DNA of 64,000 nt from Shewanella sp. SNU WT4 (GCF_006494715.1 NZ_CP041151.1:682001-746000), one strand, 5' to 3'; positions 18,837 to 30,759 are shown, counted from the first letter of the stretch. Program-made: numbers and translations. The notes: generated by a model from the sequence alone, not told the origin.

Positions 18837-20474
18837 GTGGATCTATTTGCAACATCATTACTGCCATCTCAAGAATCGCTGTTACAGCGGTTACAGCATC
18901 TCGCGAGTTTTAATAGCCAGCTCTACTTATTGTGCGGCGTTGCTGGTGCGGGCAAAACTCAAATACTCACGGCCTTGGCTGAGCACTGCACTGGTAAACT
19001 CGTGTGGCTGTCTTGCCCTAAACACGCTAAACCCCAAGAAATCCGCCGTAAGCTGTTAGTGCAAATCTGTAGCGATAGCATATTTGATGATGAGCAATCG
19101 TTAGTGCATACCCTCGGCCGCCTTAAGAATCAACAACATCAAAGTTTTCATCTATTGATTGATGATGCCGATAATCTCAGCGCTGAGCTCTGGGCGGAAT
19201 TACTGGTGTTAAGCCAGTTACAAGTCGCAGGCTTGCAATTAGCGTTTACCTTGTCTTGTCATCACGATTTTGCCAAGCATATGCTCGCGCAATTAACTCG
19301 CGCGCAGCAGTCCCAGTTAGTGTTACTGCAAATACCGCCTCTGTCCTTTGAAGAGCGAGTGGCGCTTTATCATATGTTAGCGAGCCGCTGTGAGGCTTTA
19401 CCTCAAGTCACGCGGCAACAAATGCAGAATGAACTTAGCAAGCAAGCGGGCACGCCGAATGAAGTCGTTAGTTGGCTAAGCTTACAACTGCTACCTACGC
19501 CATCATCAGGTTTCAAGCGAGGCGCATTTATCTTGCCGGTCTTTGTGGTGATAGCAGCTGTGATGAGTGGTTATTGGTGGTTAGATCAGCAAACTAAACA
19601 GCTAACTTTGCCAGTGACTAATTTGGTTTCACTATCAGCTTCTGCAAGCATTTCTTCCTTCGCCGCCCCCTTAATCGCGAAAATAACTGCGCCATACGTG
19701 CTGGCTCATATCTATCCCGCTAAAGACAACAAGCCAGCATTTGCAGTTAACTATGTGGTGATGGATGGCAAAGACTTATCGCTTACACCTTTAACCATTA
19801 CGCCTAAGTTGGCTCATGCTGAGCTTATCCAAGTCAAAGCGTTTCCAGTTAATGTGGTGTTAGTGCAGGGGGTGCCAGTAGCAACCGTGCAGCCTAAGGT
19901 TGTCCAAACTAAGGTTGTTCAAACTAAAGCCATTGATACCAAAGCTGTTCAAAATAAGCCTAGCGAACCTGAACTCATTAAGAGTGAAATATCACAGGCT
20001 TCGTTAGTCACGGCTAAATCTGATTCAATTAACATTGTTACGCTTGAGTCTGAGCCTAAGCCAGCAGTCACTATCAAAGAGCCTCAAATTAAAGCCATGA
20101 GTAAAGAGCGTGATCCTGTGGCTAGCAATGAGGTGCTAGCTCCGGTGCTTAAGGCAGAGCCTAGAGCCAATCAAAAATCCGAACCTGAGCTTAAGGAAAC
20201 ACTGCCTAGTGCAATACCTAAGCTTGGTTATACGCTGCAACTGGCCACATTAAATAATGCCGCATCGGCTAAAACGGTAATGCAGGGCTTATCGTCACCG
20301 CAAGTGGCATATCTAGTGGCTGAAAAGCAATGGCAGGTATTATTACTTGGACAATTTGACAGCTACAAACAAGCCTTGGCTTATGGCGATCAACTCGTTA
20401 AGCAATATGGCATAGCAAAACCTGGGGTTCGTTCGTGGAAAAATCTGCAAACCTTAGCCGTTAAGCCATTATAG
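18837..20474 (+). CDS. damX: Cell-division protein DamX (ATPase domain plus SPOR)
   Basis: DamX is an inner-membrane protein that reaches the septum through its C-terminal SPOR domain, which binds denuded glycan. The 545-residue protein starts at a GTG with AAGGTGAG upstream. It has an AAA-type domain with Walker A GVAGAGKT at residues 34-41, a transmembrane helix at about 227-247, a long Pro/Lys/Glu-rich periplasmic linker and the SPOR domain at about 465-545. The linker contains a five-residue repeat (VQTKV-type). Full-length gammaproteobacterial DamX commonly has the ATPase part, although E. coli DamX lacks it. The place between aroB and dam confirms the call. Confidence 0.93.
   Translation: MDLFATSLLPSQESLLQRLQHLASFNSQLYLLCGVAGAGKTQILTALAEHCTGKLVWLSCPKHAKPQEIRRKLLVQICSDSIFDDEQSLVHTLGRLKNQQHQSFHLLIDDADNLSAELWAELLVLSQLQVAGLQLAFTLSCHHDFAKHMLAQLTRAQQSQLVLLQIPPLSFEERVALYHMLASRCEALPQVTRQQMQNELSKQAGTPNEVVSWLSLQLLPTPSSGFKRGAFILPVFVVIAAVMSGYWWLDQQTKQLTLPVTNLVSLSASASISSFAAPLIAKITAPYVLAHIYPAKDNKPAFAVNYVVMDGKDLSLTPLTITPKLAHAELIQVKAFPVNVVLVQGVPVATVQPKVVQTKVVQTKAIDTKAVQNKPSEPELIKSEISQASLVTAKSDSINIVTLESEPKPAVTIKEPQIKAMSKERDPVASNEVLAPVLKAEPRANQKSEPELKETLPSAIPKLGYTLQLATLNNAASAKTVMQGLSSPQVAYLVAEKQWQVLLLGQFDSYKQALAYGDQLVKQYGIAKPGVRSWKNLQTLAVKPL
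19887..19961 (+). repeat. Five 15-bp coding repeats in the damX linker
   Basis: Five consecutive 15-bp units encode VQPKV, VQTKV, VQTKA, IDTKA and VQNKP in the periplasmic linker of DamX. The copies diverge at third positions. Such units can change linker length without a frameshift. Confidence 0.8.
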
Positions 20475-20539
20475 GGCGGTGAAATTTACCAATAAACAGA
20501 GTACAATCGACACCTTCATTTTTTGGTATCCGTAGCTCA

Positions 20540-21412
20540 ATGAAACAGAAACAACGTGCCTTCCTAAAATGGGCCGGGGGTAAATACAAGTTAGTTGACA
20601 CCCTCCGTCAATATCTGCCAACAGGTAAACGTTTGGTAGAGCCTTTTGTGGGCGCAGGATCTGTGTTTCTGAATACCGATTATGACAGCTATTTGCTGTG
20701 CGATATCAACCAAGATTTGATCAACCTCTACGAGATAGTCAAACATAGCCCTGATGCTTACATCAAGGCGAGCAAGGCTTTATTTGTGCCTGAGATGAAT
20801 CAAAAAGAAGCCTACTATCAAAACCGCTTAGCTTTTAATGCGAGCACGGACAGTTTTGAGCGCTCAGTGTTATTTTTGTATCTCAATCGCCATGGTTTTA
20901 ATGGTTTATGCCGTTACAACCGTAAAGGTGGCTTTAATGTGCCTTTTGGCTCCTATAAAAAACCTTATTTCCCAGAAGCGGAATTGCGAGCCTTTGCGGT
21001 TAAAGCCCAGCGCGCTGAATTTAAATGTATTAGTTATCAGCAAGCTTTTAGCTTAGCTAAAAGTGGCGACGTGATTTATTGCGATCCGCCGTATGCGCCA
21101 CTGTCATCCACCTCAAGTTTTACTACTTATGTGGGCGCGGGCTTTAGCTTAGACGACCAAGCCTTGCTGGCGCGTTTTTCACGCCATACGGCGATTGCTC
21201 GCAGTATTCCCGTAGTGATTAGTAATCATGATATAGCGCTGACGCGTGAGCTTTATCATGGCGCGCGCATGGGTAAAATTCAGGTGCAGCGCAACATTAG
21301 TCAAAATGGCGCCAGTCGCACTAAGGTTGATGAGTTAATTGCTTTATATGATGAGACTTATCATGGCGAGTTTGATATTAACGACAGCAAGTTGCCGCAA
21401 GTTAAGGCTTGA
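20540..21412 (+). CDS. dam: DNA adenine methyltransferase Dam
   Basis: Dam methylates adenine in GATC, marking strand age for mismatch repair and controlling replication initiation and some promoters. The 290-residue class alpha (D12) enzyme shows motif I, FLKWAGGKYKL, at about residues 9-19, the cofactor-binding FVGAGSVF near residue 36 and the catalytic DPPY at about 182-185. It lies 65 bases after damX, as in the E. coli superoperon. However, rpe does not follow directly: two small minus-strand genes intervene. Confidence 0.97.
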   Translation: MKQKQRAFLKWAGGKYKLVDTLRQYLPTGKRLVEPFVGAGSVFLNTDYDSYLLCDINQDLINLYEIVKHSPDAYIKASKALFVPEMNQKEAYYQNRLAFNASTDSFERSVLFLYLNRHGFNGLCRYNRKGGFNVPFGSYKKPYFPEAELRAFAVKAQRAEFKCISYQQAFSLAKSGDVIYCDPPYAPLSSTSSFTTYVGAGFSLDDQALLARFSRHTAIARSIPVVISNHDIALTRELYHGARMGKIQVQRNISQNGASRTKVDELIALYDETYHGEFDINDSKLPQVKA

Positions 21413-21457
21413 TCGGCCTTTTAATGGCTAGCTTAAGCGTTTTTGAAGCTCTGCCGA

Positions 21458-21640
21458 TTACGGCAATACCGATTGCACAATCAACAACAGAGCTATTACC
21501 AACAGTAGCGTTAATACAATTCCCGCGATGATAAATGGCAACGGGGAGTGCTCGGCAAAATCGGCTTGTCGCTGTTTGTCAGACTGCACCCCTAAAAACG
21601 CCGCTGCAGCACTTAACATGGCTTGCCAAAATTTACTCAT
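21458..21640 (-). CDS. DUF2970 small membrane protein
   Basis: This 60-residue protein has a polar N-terminal half with a conserved WQAMLSAAAAFLGVQS segment, followed by one hydrophobic helix (about residues 35-56). The arrangement matches the DUF2970 family of small single-pass membrane proteins. It ends 45 bases from dam, in convergent orientation, and overlaps the upstream minus-strand gene by four bases, so the two are coupled. No function is known. It interrupts the dam-rpe junction that is continuous in E. coli. Confidence 0.75.
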   Translation of the reverse strand: MSKFWQAMLSAAAAFLGVQSDKQRQADFAEHSPLPFIIAGIVLTLLLVIALLLIVQSVLP

Positions 21641-21936
21641 GTTCTCGGGCTAGGCTTAATATCTTTATTGTCTGCAGGTGGGCTCACCTTAGTCATTAAT
21701 TCAAGCAAATCAATAAAGTGAAACTGCATTGAGCGACTATTGCCCATGATCCACTGCATCCAACTTACAGGCTTGGCCACTAAGGCGCAGCGATTAAGCG
21801 GATGGCTACTGGGTAGGCTGGTATTGAGCTCAGTAGTAACACCATCGCAATGAGTCGTTGTGCTATCAGGTTTTAGAACATTCAGCGACAGTAGCGCAGT
21901 CAATGCGATAGCTACTGCTATAAATCCCTTGGCCAT
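21637..21936 (-). CDS. Hypothetical exported or membrane-anchored protein
   Basis: I do not recognise this 99-residue protein. I start it at the ATG at 21936 because AAGGA lies nine bases upstream and a hydrophobic N-terminal segment then follows (about residues 4-20), a signal peptide or anchor. An ATG seven codons upstream has no such site. The rest is polar, with two Cys (about residues 30 and 50) and a WMQWIMG patch. Its stop overlaps the DUF2970 start by four bases. The promoter must lie between it and rpe, which reads the other way. Confidence 0.6.
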   Translation of the reverse strand: MAKGFIAVAIALTALLSLNVLKPDSTTTHCDGVTTELNTSLPSSHPLNRCALVAKPVSWMQWIMGNSRSMQFHFIDLLELMTKVSPPADNKDIKPSPRT

Positions 21937-22117
21937 AATAGTGATTCCTTGCGGCAATGTTAAAAGTTAACGAATTATAACAAGTTTGCTTAAAAATTAA
22001 ACTGTCACAAGGTGTTAATTAACACTTGGCGCCCATTTTTTATGCGTAGAATTGGTATTTGAACGAACTTGAGCGGTAGAATAACGGCTTTGCTACCCGA
22101 CTTTTCGAGATAATAAT

Positions 22118-22792
22118 ATGCGCCCTTTCTTAATTGCTCCTTCGATTTTATCTGCTGACTTTGCCCGTTTAGGGGATGATGTTGCCGCTGTTTTAGCTGC
22201 GGGTGCCGATGTGGTTCATTTTGATGTTATGGATAATCACTATGTACCTAATCTGACCATTGGCCCTATGGTGTGCCAAGCGCTACGAGATTACGGTATT
22301 ACGGCCGATATTGATGTGCATTTAATGGTTAAACCTGTCGATCGCATAGTCCCTGATTTTGCTAAAGCTGGCGCCTCAATTATTACGTTTCATCCAGAAG
22401 CCTCAGAGCATGTTGATCGCACCTTGCAGTTGATTAAAGAGTCGGGTTGTAAGGCCGGGTTAGTGTTTAATCCAGCAACGCCGCTGCATTATCTTGATCA
22501 TGTAATGGATAAACTCGATGTCATCTTACTGATGTCAGTTAATCCGGGGTTTGGTGGGCAGTCATTTATTCCAGCGACCTTAGATAAGCTGCGCCAAGTG
22601 CGCGCACGTATTGATGCTAGCGGCTTTGATATTCGCCTTGAAGTGGATGGTGGCGTTAAAACCGATAATATTGCTGAGATAGCTGCGGCTGGCGCCGATA
22701 TGTTTGTGGCGGGTTCAGCGATTTTCAGTCAACCAGATTACAAAACAGTGATCGATGCCATGCGCCAGCAATTGGCTAAGGTTGATGCCTGA
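22118..22792 (+). CDS. rpe: Ribulose-phosphate 3-epimerase
   Basis: Rpe interconverts ribulose 5-phosphate and xylulose 5-phosphate in the pentose phosphate pathway. The 224-residue TIM barrel has the family start [15 protein letters not shown], the metal- and substrate-binding [12 protein letters not shown] segment near residue 34, HLMV near 68, the NPGFGGQ loop near 142 and EVDGG near 177. Its stop shares one base with the gph start (TGATG), so translation is coupled. The gene has its own upstream region of about 180 bases after the divergent hypothetical gene. Confidence 0.98.
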   Translation: MRPFLIAPSILSADFARLGDDVAAVLAAGADVVHFDVMDNHYVPNLTIGPMVCQALRDYGITADIDVHLMVKPVDRIVPDFAKAGASIITFHPEASEHVDRTLQLIKESGCKAGLVFNPATPLHYLDHVMDKLDVILLMSVNPGFGGQSFIPATLDKLRQVRARIDASGFDIRLEVDGGVKTDNIAEIAAAGADMFVAGSAIFSQPDYKTVIDAMRQQLAKVDA

Positions 22793-23472
22793 TGATAAAT
22801 GCCAAAGCCATTCGCGCTGTTGCCTTTGATCTTGATGGCACTTTAGTTGATAGCGTGCCGGATTTATGTTTAGCGACGCAGGCCACACTTGCCGACTTAG
22901 GGCTTAAGACGTGTACAGAAAACCAAGTGCGCGCTTGGGTAGGCAATGGCGCTCATATGCTGATGCGCCGAGCCATGACACATGCGTTAGAGACTGAGGT
23001 TGATGAAGCTGAGCTCACTGCCGCTATGCCATTATTTATGCAGTATTATGAGCAGCACTTGCATGGTCGTAGCTTGCTTTATCCCGACGTGCTCGCAGTG
23101 TTAACGCGCCTAAAGCAATCAGGTTTACGCTTAGCCGTAGTCACCAATAAGCCTTATCGTTTTACCGTGCCATTATTGGCAAGTTTAGGTATTAGCGATT
23201 TATTTGAACTGGTATTAGGCGGGGATTCCCTTGCGGCGATGAAACCCGATCCTATGCCATTAAATCATCTATTAACTGAATGGTGCTTAAAGCCTGAGCA
23301 GTTATTAATGGTCGGTGATTCAAAAAATGACATTCTAGCGGCAAAAGCTGCCAATCTTGCCTCAATCGGCTTGACCTATGGCTACAACTACGGTGAAGAT
23401 ATTGGGCTCTGCGGCCCCGATGCCGTATATGATCAATTTTCAGAGATATTGACCTGGTTCCCCCAGGCATAA
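22792..23472 (+). CDS. gph: Phosphoglycolate phosphatase
   Basis: Gph dephosphorylates 2-phosphoglycolate, produced for example during repair of oxidised DNA ends. The 226-residue HAD-superfamily protein shows motif I, FDLDGTLVD, with nucleophile Asp13 and Asp15; motif II, VVTNKP; the motif III Lys in MKPDP; and motif IV, GDSKNDI. It overlaps rpe by one base and is followed by trpS after 22 bases, the standard rpe-gph-trpS order. Confidence 0.95.
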   Translation: MINAKAIRAVAFDLDGTLVDSVPDLCLATQATLADLGLKTCTENQVRAWVGNGAHMLMRRAMTHALETEVDEAELTAAMPLFMQYYEQHLHGRSLLYPDVLAVLTRLKQSGLRLAVVTNKPYRFTVPLLASLGISDLFELVLGGDSLAAMKPDPMPLNHLLTEWCLKPEQLLMVGDSKNDILAAKAANLASIGLTYGYNYGEDIGLCGPDAVYDQFSEILTWFPQA

Positions 23473-23494
23473 TCAATAGCGGAGCGATGTTTCA

Positions 23495-24493
23495 ATGACT
23501 AAACCCATAGTGCTAAGCGGTGCCCAGCCGTCAGGTGAATTAACCATAGGTAACTACATGGGCGCACTTCGTCAGTGGGTCGCCATGCAAGATAGCCATG
23601 ACTGCCTATACTGCGTGGTTGATTTACATGCCATTACCGTTCGCCAAGAAGCCGCTAAATTAAGACAAGCTTGTCTTGATACCTTAGCCCTGTATCTAGC
23701 GTGCGGCGTTGATCCTAAGAAGAGCACTGTCTTTATTCAATCGCAAGTACCACAGCATGCGCAGCTAGGCTGGATTTTAAATTGCTTTACCCAAATGGGT
23801 GAGCTTAATCGCATGACTCAGTTTAAAGATAAGTCGCAAAAGCATGCCAACAACATTAACGTTGGCTTGTTTGGTTATCCTGTGCTGATGGCGGCCGATA
23901 TCTTGTTATATCAAGCCAATGAAATTCCTGTGGGCCAAGATCAGAAGCAACATTTAGAGCTGACGCGCGATATCGCTAATCGCTTTAACAATGTCTATGG
24001 CGATACCTTTGTGGTGCCAGAGCCTTTCATTCCTGAGCATGGCGCCAAGGTAATGTCGCTGCAAGAGCCGCTAAAGAAGATGTCTAAGTCAGATGACAAC
24101 CGCAATAACGTCATTGGCTTGCTTGAAGACCCAAAAACTGTGCTCAAGAAAATCAAGAAAGCCATGACTGACGGCGATGAGCCACCAGTCGTGCGTTATG
24201 ACTTAGAAAATAAAGCGGGCGTTTCTAACCTGTTAAGTCTGATGTCTGGCGTAACGGGTGAATCCATTGCTAGCCTTGAAGCTCAGTTTGAAGGCAAGAT
24301 GTATGGCCATCTTAAAGTGGCGACCGGTGAAGCCGTAGTCTCTATGTTAGAGCCGCTGCAGCAGCGTTACCATGAGTTCCGCAGCGATGAAGCGTATCTT
24401 AATGCTGTGATGAAAGATGGTGCTGAGCGCGCGCAAATCCGCGCCGCTAAGACCTTAAAAGACGTGTCTGAAAAGATAGGTTTGTTGGTGTAA
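23495..24493 (+). CDS. trpS: Tryptophanyl-tRNA synthetase
   Basis: TrpS charges tRNA-Trp in the cytoplasm. The 332-residue class I synthetase has the HIGH-type motif as TIGN (residues about 17-20), the DLHAITVRQ block, the tryptophan-pocket region around [15 protein letters not shown], and the KMSKS motif in KKMSKSDDN near residue 199. It ends the rpe-gph-trpS unit and is followed directly by a strong terminator. Confidence 0.98.
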   Translation: MTKPIVLSGAQPSGELTIGNYMGALRQWVAMQDSHDCLYCVVDLHAITVRQEAAKLRQACLDTLALYLACGVDPKKSTVFIQSQVPQHAQLGWILNCFTQMGELNRMTQFKDKSQKHANNINVGLFGYPVLMAADILLYQANEIPVGQDQKQHLELTRDIANRFNNVYGDTFVVPEPFIPEHGAKVMSLQEPLKKMSKSDDNRNNVIGLLEDPKTVLKKIKKAMTDGDEPPVVRYDLENKAGVSNLLSLMSGVTGESIASLEAQFEGKMYGHLKVATGEAVVSMLEPLQQRYHEFRSDEAYLNAVMKDGAERAQIRAAKTLKDVSEKIGLLV

Positions 24494-24513
24494 TTAAGTT
24501 TTACGCTAACCAT

Positions 24514-24538
24514 AATGCCGGCTTATGCCGGCATTTTT
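24514..24538. terminator. Bidirectional terminator between trpS and the LysR gene
   Basis: A 9-bp perfect stem (24514-24522 with 24527-24535) closes on TTAT, with TTT on the plus-strand side. It ends trpS. The last codons of the minus-strand LysR gene lie inside it. Confidence 0.9.
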
Positions 24539-25425
24539 ATTGCGGTGTTAGCCAATTGCTGGTGTAGCCAAGAGCGGACTTTGGCTATGGCTGGATCGTC
24601 AGCGCGCTGACGGCGGCAGCAAAAGAGAAACTCAAATCCGGTATGAATATCAGGCCAAGGGAGGGCGATTAAGCGGCCTTGGGCTATGTCTTGCTCCACC
24701 ATAAAATCTGACGCTAAGGCAATACCAAGACCAGATGCAGCCGCTTCAATTGCCAGTAATACGTGGCTAACCACCTGATGGGTAGCGTTATTATTTAAGG
24801 CGATATTATTGCGCTCGCACCAACGCGGCCAATCTAACCCCCAAGCATCTTCATCAACAATCAATAACATGTACTGCTGGAAATTTTCCAAGCTCATGGG
24901 CGAATGCGCTAACGCATAACTTGGACTGCACACAGGGATTAAGCGCTCTTGCAGTAGACACTCTTGATGATACCCCCGCGGCATTTTCTGACCGGTAATA
25001 AGCATGTCACCATCCAGCGTGGCTAAGTCTGGGTCGTGACTCACCATATTGAGTCGCAGCTTCACCTCAGGGTGACGGCGATTAAAATCCGATAAGCGTG
25101 GAATGAGCCATTTAACCGCAAATGAGCTGTAAACCACTAAGGTGAGCTCTTGGCTCGGGCTGTCGTGCGCTTGCTGGCATAGCGCTGCTAAGTCATTGAA
25201 TCCTTGCTCTAGCCCTTGGGCTAATTGTGCGCCTTTAGGGGTTAATGTCAGTTGGCGGCGGCTGCGATCAAATAAATGGGTACCAAAATACTGCTCGAGC
25301 GAGCGAATTTGATGGGATACCGCGCTTTGGCTAATGCATAACTCATCACCCGCTTGCGAAAAATGTTGTAATCGAGCCGCAGCCTCGAAGACTTGCAAGG
25401 CGCGCAGTGGTGGCAGTTTTCTCAT
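24523..25425 (-). CDS. LysR-family transcriptional regulator (GcvA-like)
   Basis: This 300-residue regulator has an N-terminal winged helix-turn-helix (about residues 5-64, with the recognition helix in ISQSAVSHQIRSLE) and a periplasmic-binding-protein-like effector domain (about 90-290). The start PPLRALQVFEAAARL and the VSHQ pattern resemble the GcvA/AmpR branch. It is divergent from the EamA-type transporter gene, and LysR regulators often control a divergent neighbour, so that transporter is the first candidate target. The effector is unknown. The stop lies in the terminator shared with trpS. Confidence 0.9.
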   Translation of the reverse strand: MRKLPPLRALQVFEAAARLQHFSQAGDELCISQSAVSHQIRSLEQYFGTHLFDRSRRQLTLTPKGAQLAQGLEQGFNDLAALCQQAHDSPSQELTLVVYSSFAVKWLIPRLSDFNRRHPEVKLRLNMVSHDPDLATLDGDMLITGQKMPRGYHQECLLQERLIPVCSPSYALAHSPMSLENFQQYMLLIVDEDAWGLDWPRWCERNNIALNNNATHQVVSHVLLAIEAAASGLGIALASDFMVEQDIAQGRLIALPWPDIHTGFEFLFCCRRQRADDPAIAKVRSWLHQQLANTAIKMPA

Positions 25426-26416
25426 GTAAATTTCATCTATTTAGTACCCATCATGAATTTAACTCATGAGTTGATAAAAAACATCATTTTTAGCCGCAAG
25501 CTGCGCTCGCTATCATGGGCACCTTTCCTTTTTAGAGCCATGGTCATGAAAAACAAGGTTGTTTTTGGTTTGCTCTTACTAGTTGCAGGCAATCTTTTTA
25601 GCGCGTTGTACGACGTTAGTATTAAGTGGTTGCCTACCGACACTAATGCCACCACTTTTCTATTAGTTAGGCAATTAACCTCAATCCTGATGTTGGTTCC
25701 TTTATGGTATTTGGTGGGTAAGCCTAAGCCGCAGGCGTGGCGCATACATTTCTTTCGCGCCAACATTGGTGCGTTAGGGGCGCTGGGCTTAGTGATAGGT
25801 ATCATGGCCTTGCCATTAGCGAGCGTCAGCGCGCTTTTTTATACTGCGCCGTTAATGATTATGGTGCTTGGTTATATCTTCTTAAAAGAGCGCGTGACTA
25901 TAGGGCAATGGATTTGTGCGTTACTGGGTATGCTGGGCGTGCTGTTGATCTTAAAACCGGGCGCCATGGCGATTGCCGGTGTCGCGGTATTATTCAGTGC
26001 CTTAACTTTTGCCATCTGTCAGTTAACCCTGCGTAAAGTGTCTTTTGATGACCATCCTATCATACCTATCATGCTGTATAACTTGCTGGCACTGCCGCTG
26101 GTTGCTGTCATGACATTGATTCAGGGCATTGAAGGCTTAAGCTGGCAGTTACTTATGGTGGCGCTCGTCAGTAATGTTTGCTTGATGGTGTATCACTGGT
26201 TTTGTGTGCTCGCTTATCGGCAAGCGCAGGCGGGGGAAATTGCCATTGCTGAATATTCAGGGCTGATATTTATCGTGTTCTTTGGTTGGTTATTGTTTGA
26301 TGAATGGTTAGATAACTTAGCTTGGCTGGGCGCGGCTATGGTAGTTTTGCCCTCTTTATTACTGCCGCAATGGCAAAAATTGCAGCAGTTACTTAATAAA
26401 AAGTTAAATAGAAATC

Positions 26417-27582
<1,166 letters not shown>

Positions 27583-27646
27583 CTAAACCTTACTCATTCT
27601 TGGAGATCTTCAGTAGACACTGTCTACCTTTTAGCGATCGCTTAGG

Positions 27647-27976
27647 TTAAAAGGCATCTTTTAACCACTGATAATCTTGGTTGTCGATGGCTAATACATC
27701 GCAACGACAAGGTGCATCTATGTGCTTGAGCTGCAGATAATGACTGGCAGCTCGACGTAAACGTTGAATTTTTTGCGGACTCATCGCGGCTAACGCCCCA
27801 CCGTATCCTTGGTGACTGCGGTATTTTACCTCGACAAACACCCAATAGTCATTGTCTCTCATTACGAGATCTAATTCACCAAAAGGGTAACGCACATTGC
27901 TGGCGACGAAAACCAGTCCTTGCGCTTGCAAATACTGACAAGCCAACTGTTCTGCCTCTGCGCCGCTTATTGTCAT
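27647..27976 (-). CDS. yraN: YraN-family (UPF0102) nuclease-like protein
   Basis: This 109-residue protein has the fold signature of PD-(D/E)XK nucleases: an N-terminal Glu, then GELDLVMRD (catalytic Asp) and VFVEVKYR (the ExK). The UPF0102 family is widespread, but its biological substrate is not settled. It overlaps the upstream lpoA by four bases (ATGA) and precedes diaA, as in E. coli. Confidence 0.93.
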   Translation of the reverse strand: MTISGAEAEQLACQYLQAQGLVFVASNVRYPFGELDLVMRDNDYWVFVEVKYRSHQGYGGALAAMSPQKIQRLRRAASHYLQLKHIDAPCRCDVLAIDNQDYQWLKDAF

Positions 27977-29784
27977 AGTGGAATTAAGCTACCTTGTTGA
28001 TACTTCCCCCAGCTAAGGTGGCGAATTATCTTACCATCTGCCTGTACCGATAAGTTACCTGTTAGTCCTTGATATTGATAGCCTGAAAACGCGCGCATCT
28101 GCACTAACTTATCAACTAATGACAGCGAATCATACCCCATAGCAAATAAACGCTTTTGGCTATTTTGCCAACGAGGGAACAGGGCGCTCACAGCTTTAGT
28201 TTCTTCGGTGGGGGCAATCAGCCATGGAATGTCACTTACCCTTAAGTTATTAAACTCGATGGCATTTCTATCGCCTTCCAAGCGGCTGCGGCTGCTGGTG
28301 TATAAGGGCGCTGGCGTACTAAACACGCTGACATTCACATCAATAAAGGGTTTTAGCAAACTTAAATCATTGGGGCCAGAAATCATGTAAATAGCATCAA
28401 CATCTTGGCGCGAACGGAAATCGGCTTCGACCTTAGTGCCCAGTAACTGCTTGATGCGGGCAATGCGCTCTTGGCTATCTTTAACGCCAAGGGCTTGCTG
28501 CACAGCTAATTTCATCTTATCACCCGCTTGGTAATAATGAATTTCGGCCTTGGTATGGCTTAATTGCTGCCAGGTTTGGGCAAAGCTTTCGGCCATGCGT
28601 TTACTGGTTGAATCATCACTAACCAGCACGAGCGGATGACGAATGCCGTTGTGATAGAGGCGATTTGCGCCGTCACTGGCTTCTTCTGATGGCGATAAGG
28701 CAAAGAAGTATTGATCCTTGCCACTGATTTGCTGTTCAGTGTGATTAAGGTAAAGCTGAGGAATACTGTGTTGCAAGCGGTTAACTTCATCCACAGAGTT
28801 TGGCAATAACGGCCCGATAATAAATTCAGCCTTGGCATTGACTGCTTGCTCATAAGCCGTGGTGGCGCTCACTGCCGTATCAAAAAACTTAAGGTTAATA
28901 CCGCGCTCTGGCGCTGCTAAAAAGGCGGCCATTATGCCTTGTCTTACCGGGTCTGCCAGTGCTGCAAACTTGCCCGATAACGGCAGTAATACCGCTATGG
29001 TTTTAGGGTTGTAGGGCTGAGTATTCAGCGCACTTTGCAAATCTTGTGGCAACTTTTTAGCGGCAGGGTGCATAGGGTTGCGCTGCTGCCATTGGCCTAA
29101 ATGGCGCACTAATTGATTAGGGTTAACGCCATAATGCTTGGCGATATAAGCAAGCTGTAACCAACCAGCAAACAGAGGGGCTTGATTAACTTGAGTTTGC
29201 GCCAATTGATCTAAGGGCAAGCTTTGCAATATTTGCCACAAGTTATTATTCACAGCTTCTGTGGTTTCGGCAGGAACATAGCGGCTGAGTTCAACTAAGG
29301 CTTGAGCTTGCTGAAATCCCTGACCCAACACGCCATAAATTTTAGCTTGTAACTGCCAGCGATTAGCTTGCTGCCAGTTCTGAAGTTGCCATTGGCTTGG
29401 GTAATTTAACAGTTCAAGGGCGGCGCGTTCTTGCCCCTGCAAATGTTGTGACCACGCGGTGAGGTAACGGTACTGAGCTTGCACTTGCGGCTGCGGGCTC
29501 AACTGCTTACCAATCGAGGTTAAAATTTTATCAGCCGCAGAATAATCGCCTTGTTGCAGGTAGGCTTGCGCTGCTAATAACAACAGTCGGTGTTTATTTT
29601 CGCTATGAGTGGCCAGTTGCGCCTGCGCTAAATACTCCTGCGCCGGCAAATTAGCTTCGGCTAAGGACACCAGTTTTTGTGGCTGTGATGGCTTAGGCGC
29701 CGATGATTGACTCGCGCAGCCCCCTAACGTTAAGGCAAACACAGTCAGACAAATAAGATGCGATCGATTTAGGCTTTTCAACAC
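27973..29784 (-). CDS. lpoA: Penicillin-binding protein activator LpoA
   Basis: LpoA is the outer-membrane lipoprotein that spans to and activates PBP1A (mrcA, in this window). I start it at the GTG at 29784, which gives a normal lipoprotein signal ending in LGGC (Cys at residue 23). An ATG at 29856 would put 46 residues before the Cys, too long, so it is less likely, although no strong ribosome-binding site was seen for either. The mature protein has a TPR-like N-terminal domain (to about residue 270) and a periplasmic-binding-protein-like C-terminal domain (from about 280, beginning [13 protein letters not shown]). It is divergent from rsmI. Confidence 0.9.
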   Translation of the reverse strand: MLKSLNRSHLICLTVFALTLGGCASQSSAPKPSQPQKLVSLAEANLPAQEYLAQAQLATHSENKHRLLLLAAQAYLQQGDYSAADKILTSIGKQLSPQPQVQAQYRYLTAWSQHLQGQERAALELLNYPSQWQLQNWQQANRWQLQAKIYGVLGQGFQQAQALVELSRYVPAETTEAVNNNLWQILQSLPLDQLAQTQVNQAPLFAGWLQLAYIAKHYGVNPNQLVRHLGQWQQRNPMHPAAKKLPQDLQSALNTQPYNPKTIAVLLPLSGKFAALADPVRQGIMAAFLAAPERGINLKFFDTAVSATTAYEQAVNAKAEFIIGPLLPNSVDEVNRLQHSIPQLYLNHTEQQISGKDQYFFALSPSEEASDGANRLYHNGIRHPLVLVSDDSTSKRMAESFAQTWQQLSHTKAEIHYYQAGDKMKLAVQQALGVKDSQERIARIKQLLGTKVEADFRSRQDVDAIYMISGPNDLSLLKPFIDVNVSVFSTPAPLYTSSRSRLEGDRNAIEFNNLRVSDIPWLIAPTEETKAVSALFPRWQNSQKRLFAMGYDSLSLVDKLVQMRAFSGYQYQGLTGNLSVQADGKIIRHLSWGKYQQGSLIPL

Positions 29785-29892
29785 TTGGCGATACTCATGG
29801 TAAGATGCTGGCTTTAGTTTAACCTTGTCTCTGGCCCCGCGAAAGTATTGGATCAATATTGTGGGTCTGGCAGTTTGATTTCAGAGGTAAAT

Positions 29893-30759
29893 ATGACCCT
29901 AGCGGCCAATGCGGAATCGTCACTTAATCTTGCACTTTATATCGTGCCGACCCCGATAGGTAATCTTGCCGACATGAGTCAGCGCGCCCAAGAGGTGTTG
30001 CAACAGGTTGACTTAATCGCTTGTGAAGATACCCGCCATAGTGGCAAATTGTTAAGCCATTTTGGTATCAGTACTAAAACCATGGCGTTGCATGATCATA
30101 ATGAACGCGCGCGCGCCCAGTATTTAGTGGACTTATTGAGTCAAGGTAAGCGTATCGCCTTGATTTCAGATGCGGGCACGCCGCTGATTTCAGATCCTGG
30201 TTATCACTTAGTGTCGCACGTGCGTAATGCAGGCTTCCCTGTGGTGCCGTTACCAGGGCCATGCGCTGCCATTACCGCTTTAAGCGCTTCAGGCTTACCT
30301 TCTGATCGTTTTAGTTTTGAAGGCTTTTTGCCATCAAAAGAAAAAGCGCGCATAGACAAGCTCACTATCTTAATGGAAGATCCGCGCACCTTGATTTTTT
30401 ATGAGTCGCCGCATCGCATTGAATATAGTTTGCAGGCCATAGTGCAAGTGTTTGGCGCCGATCGCCAAATCGTGATGGCGCGTGAAGTCACTAAGACTTT
30501 TGAGACCTTCTTATGCGGCGCTGCTGAAGAAGTCTTAGCTAAAGTGATGTCAGACCCTAATCAGCAAAAGGGTGAAATCGTCTTGATGTGTCACGGTTTC
30601 TCCCAAGCCGATGACGAAGCTATTGCTGCGCCTGTGCTTGCGACTTTAAATTTGTTATGCACTGAATTGCCGCTTAAAAAAGCCGCTGCCTTGGCCGCGC
30701 AAATTCATAACGTTAAAAAGAATGCCCTGTATAAATACGGCTTAGAGGCGGGTTTATAA
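29893..30759 (+). CDS. rsmI: 16S rRNA (cytidine1402-2'-O)-methyltransferase RsmI
   Basis: RsmI methylates the ribose of C1402 in 16S rRNA, in the decoding centre. I start it at the ATG at 29893, with AGAGGT upstream, which gives the standard length of 288 residues; the frame is open 15 codons further up. Family signatures are [13 protein letters not shown] (about residues 13-25), CEDTRHSG (about 42-49) and [13 protein letters not shown] (about 84-96). The gene is divergent from lpoA, the order found in many gammaproteobacteria, and is followed by rnpB. Confidence 0.95.
   Translation: MTLAANAESSLNLALYIVPTPIGNLADMSQRAQEVLQQVDLIACEDTRHSGKLLSHFGISTKTMALHDHNERARAQYLVDLLSQGKRIALISDAGTPLISDPGYHLVSHVRNAGFPVVPLPGPCAAITALSASGLPSDRFSFEGFLPSKEKARIDKLTILMEDPRTLIFYESPHRIEYSLQAIVQVFGADRQIVMAREVTKTFETFLCGAAEEVLAKVMSDPNQQKGEIVLMCHGFSQADDEAIAAPVLATLNLLCTELPLKKAAALAAQIHNVKKNALYKYGLEAGL

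Noticed and set aside
29785..29856. Extended N-terminus for lpoA from the ATG at 29856
   Set aside because: It puts 46 residues before the lipobox Cys, too long for a lipoprotein signal, and runs toward the rsmI start.
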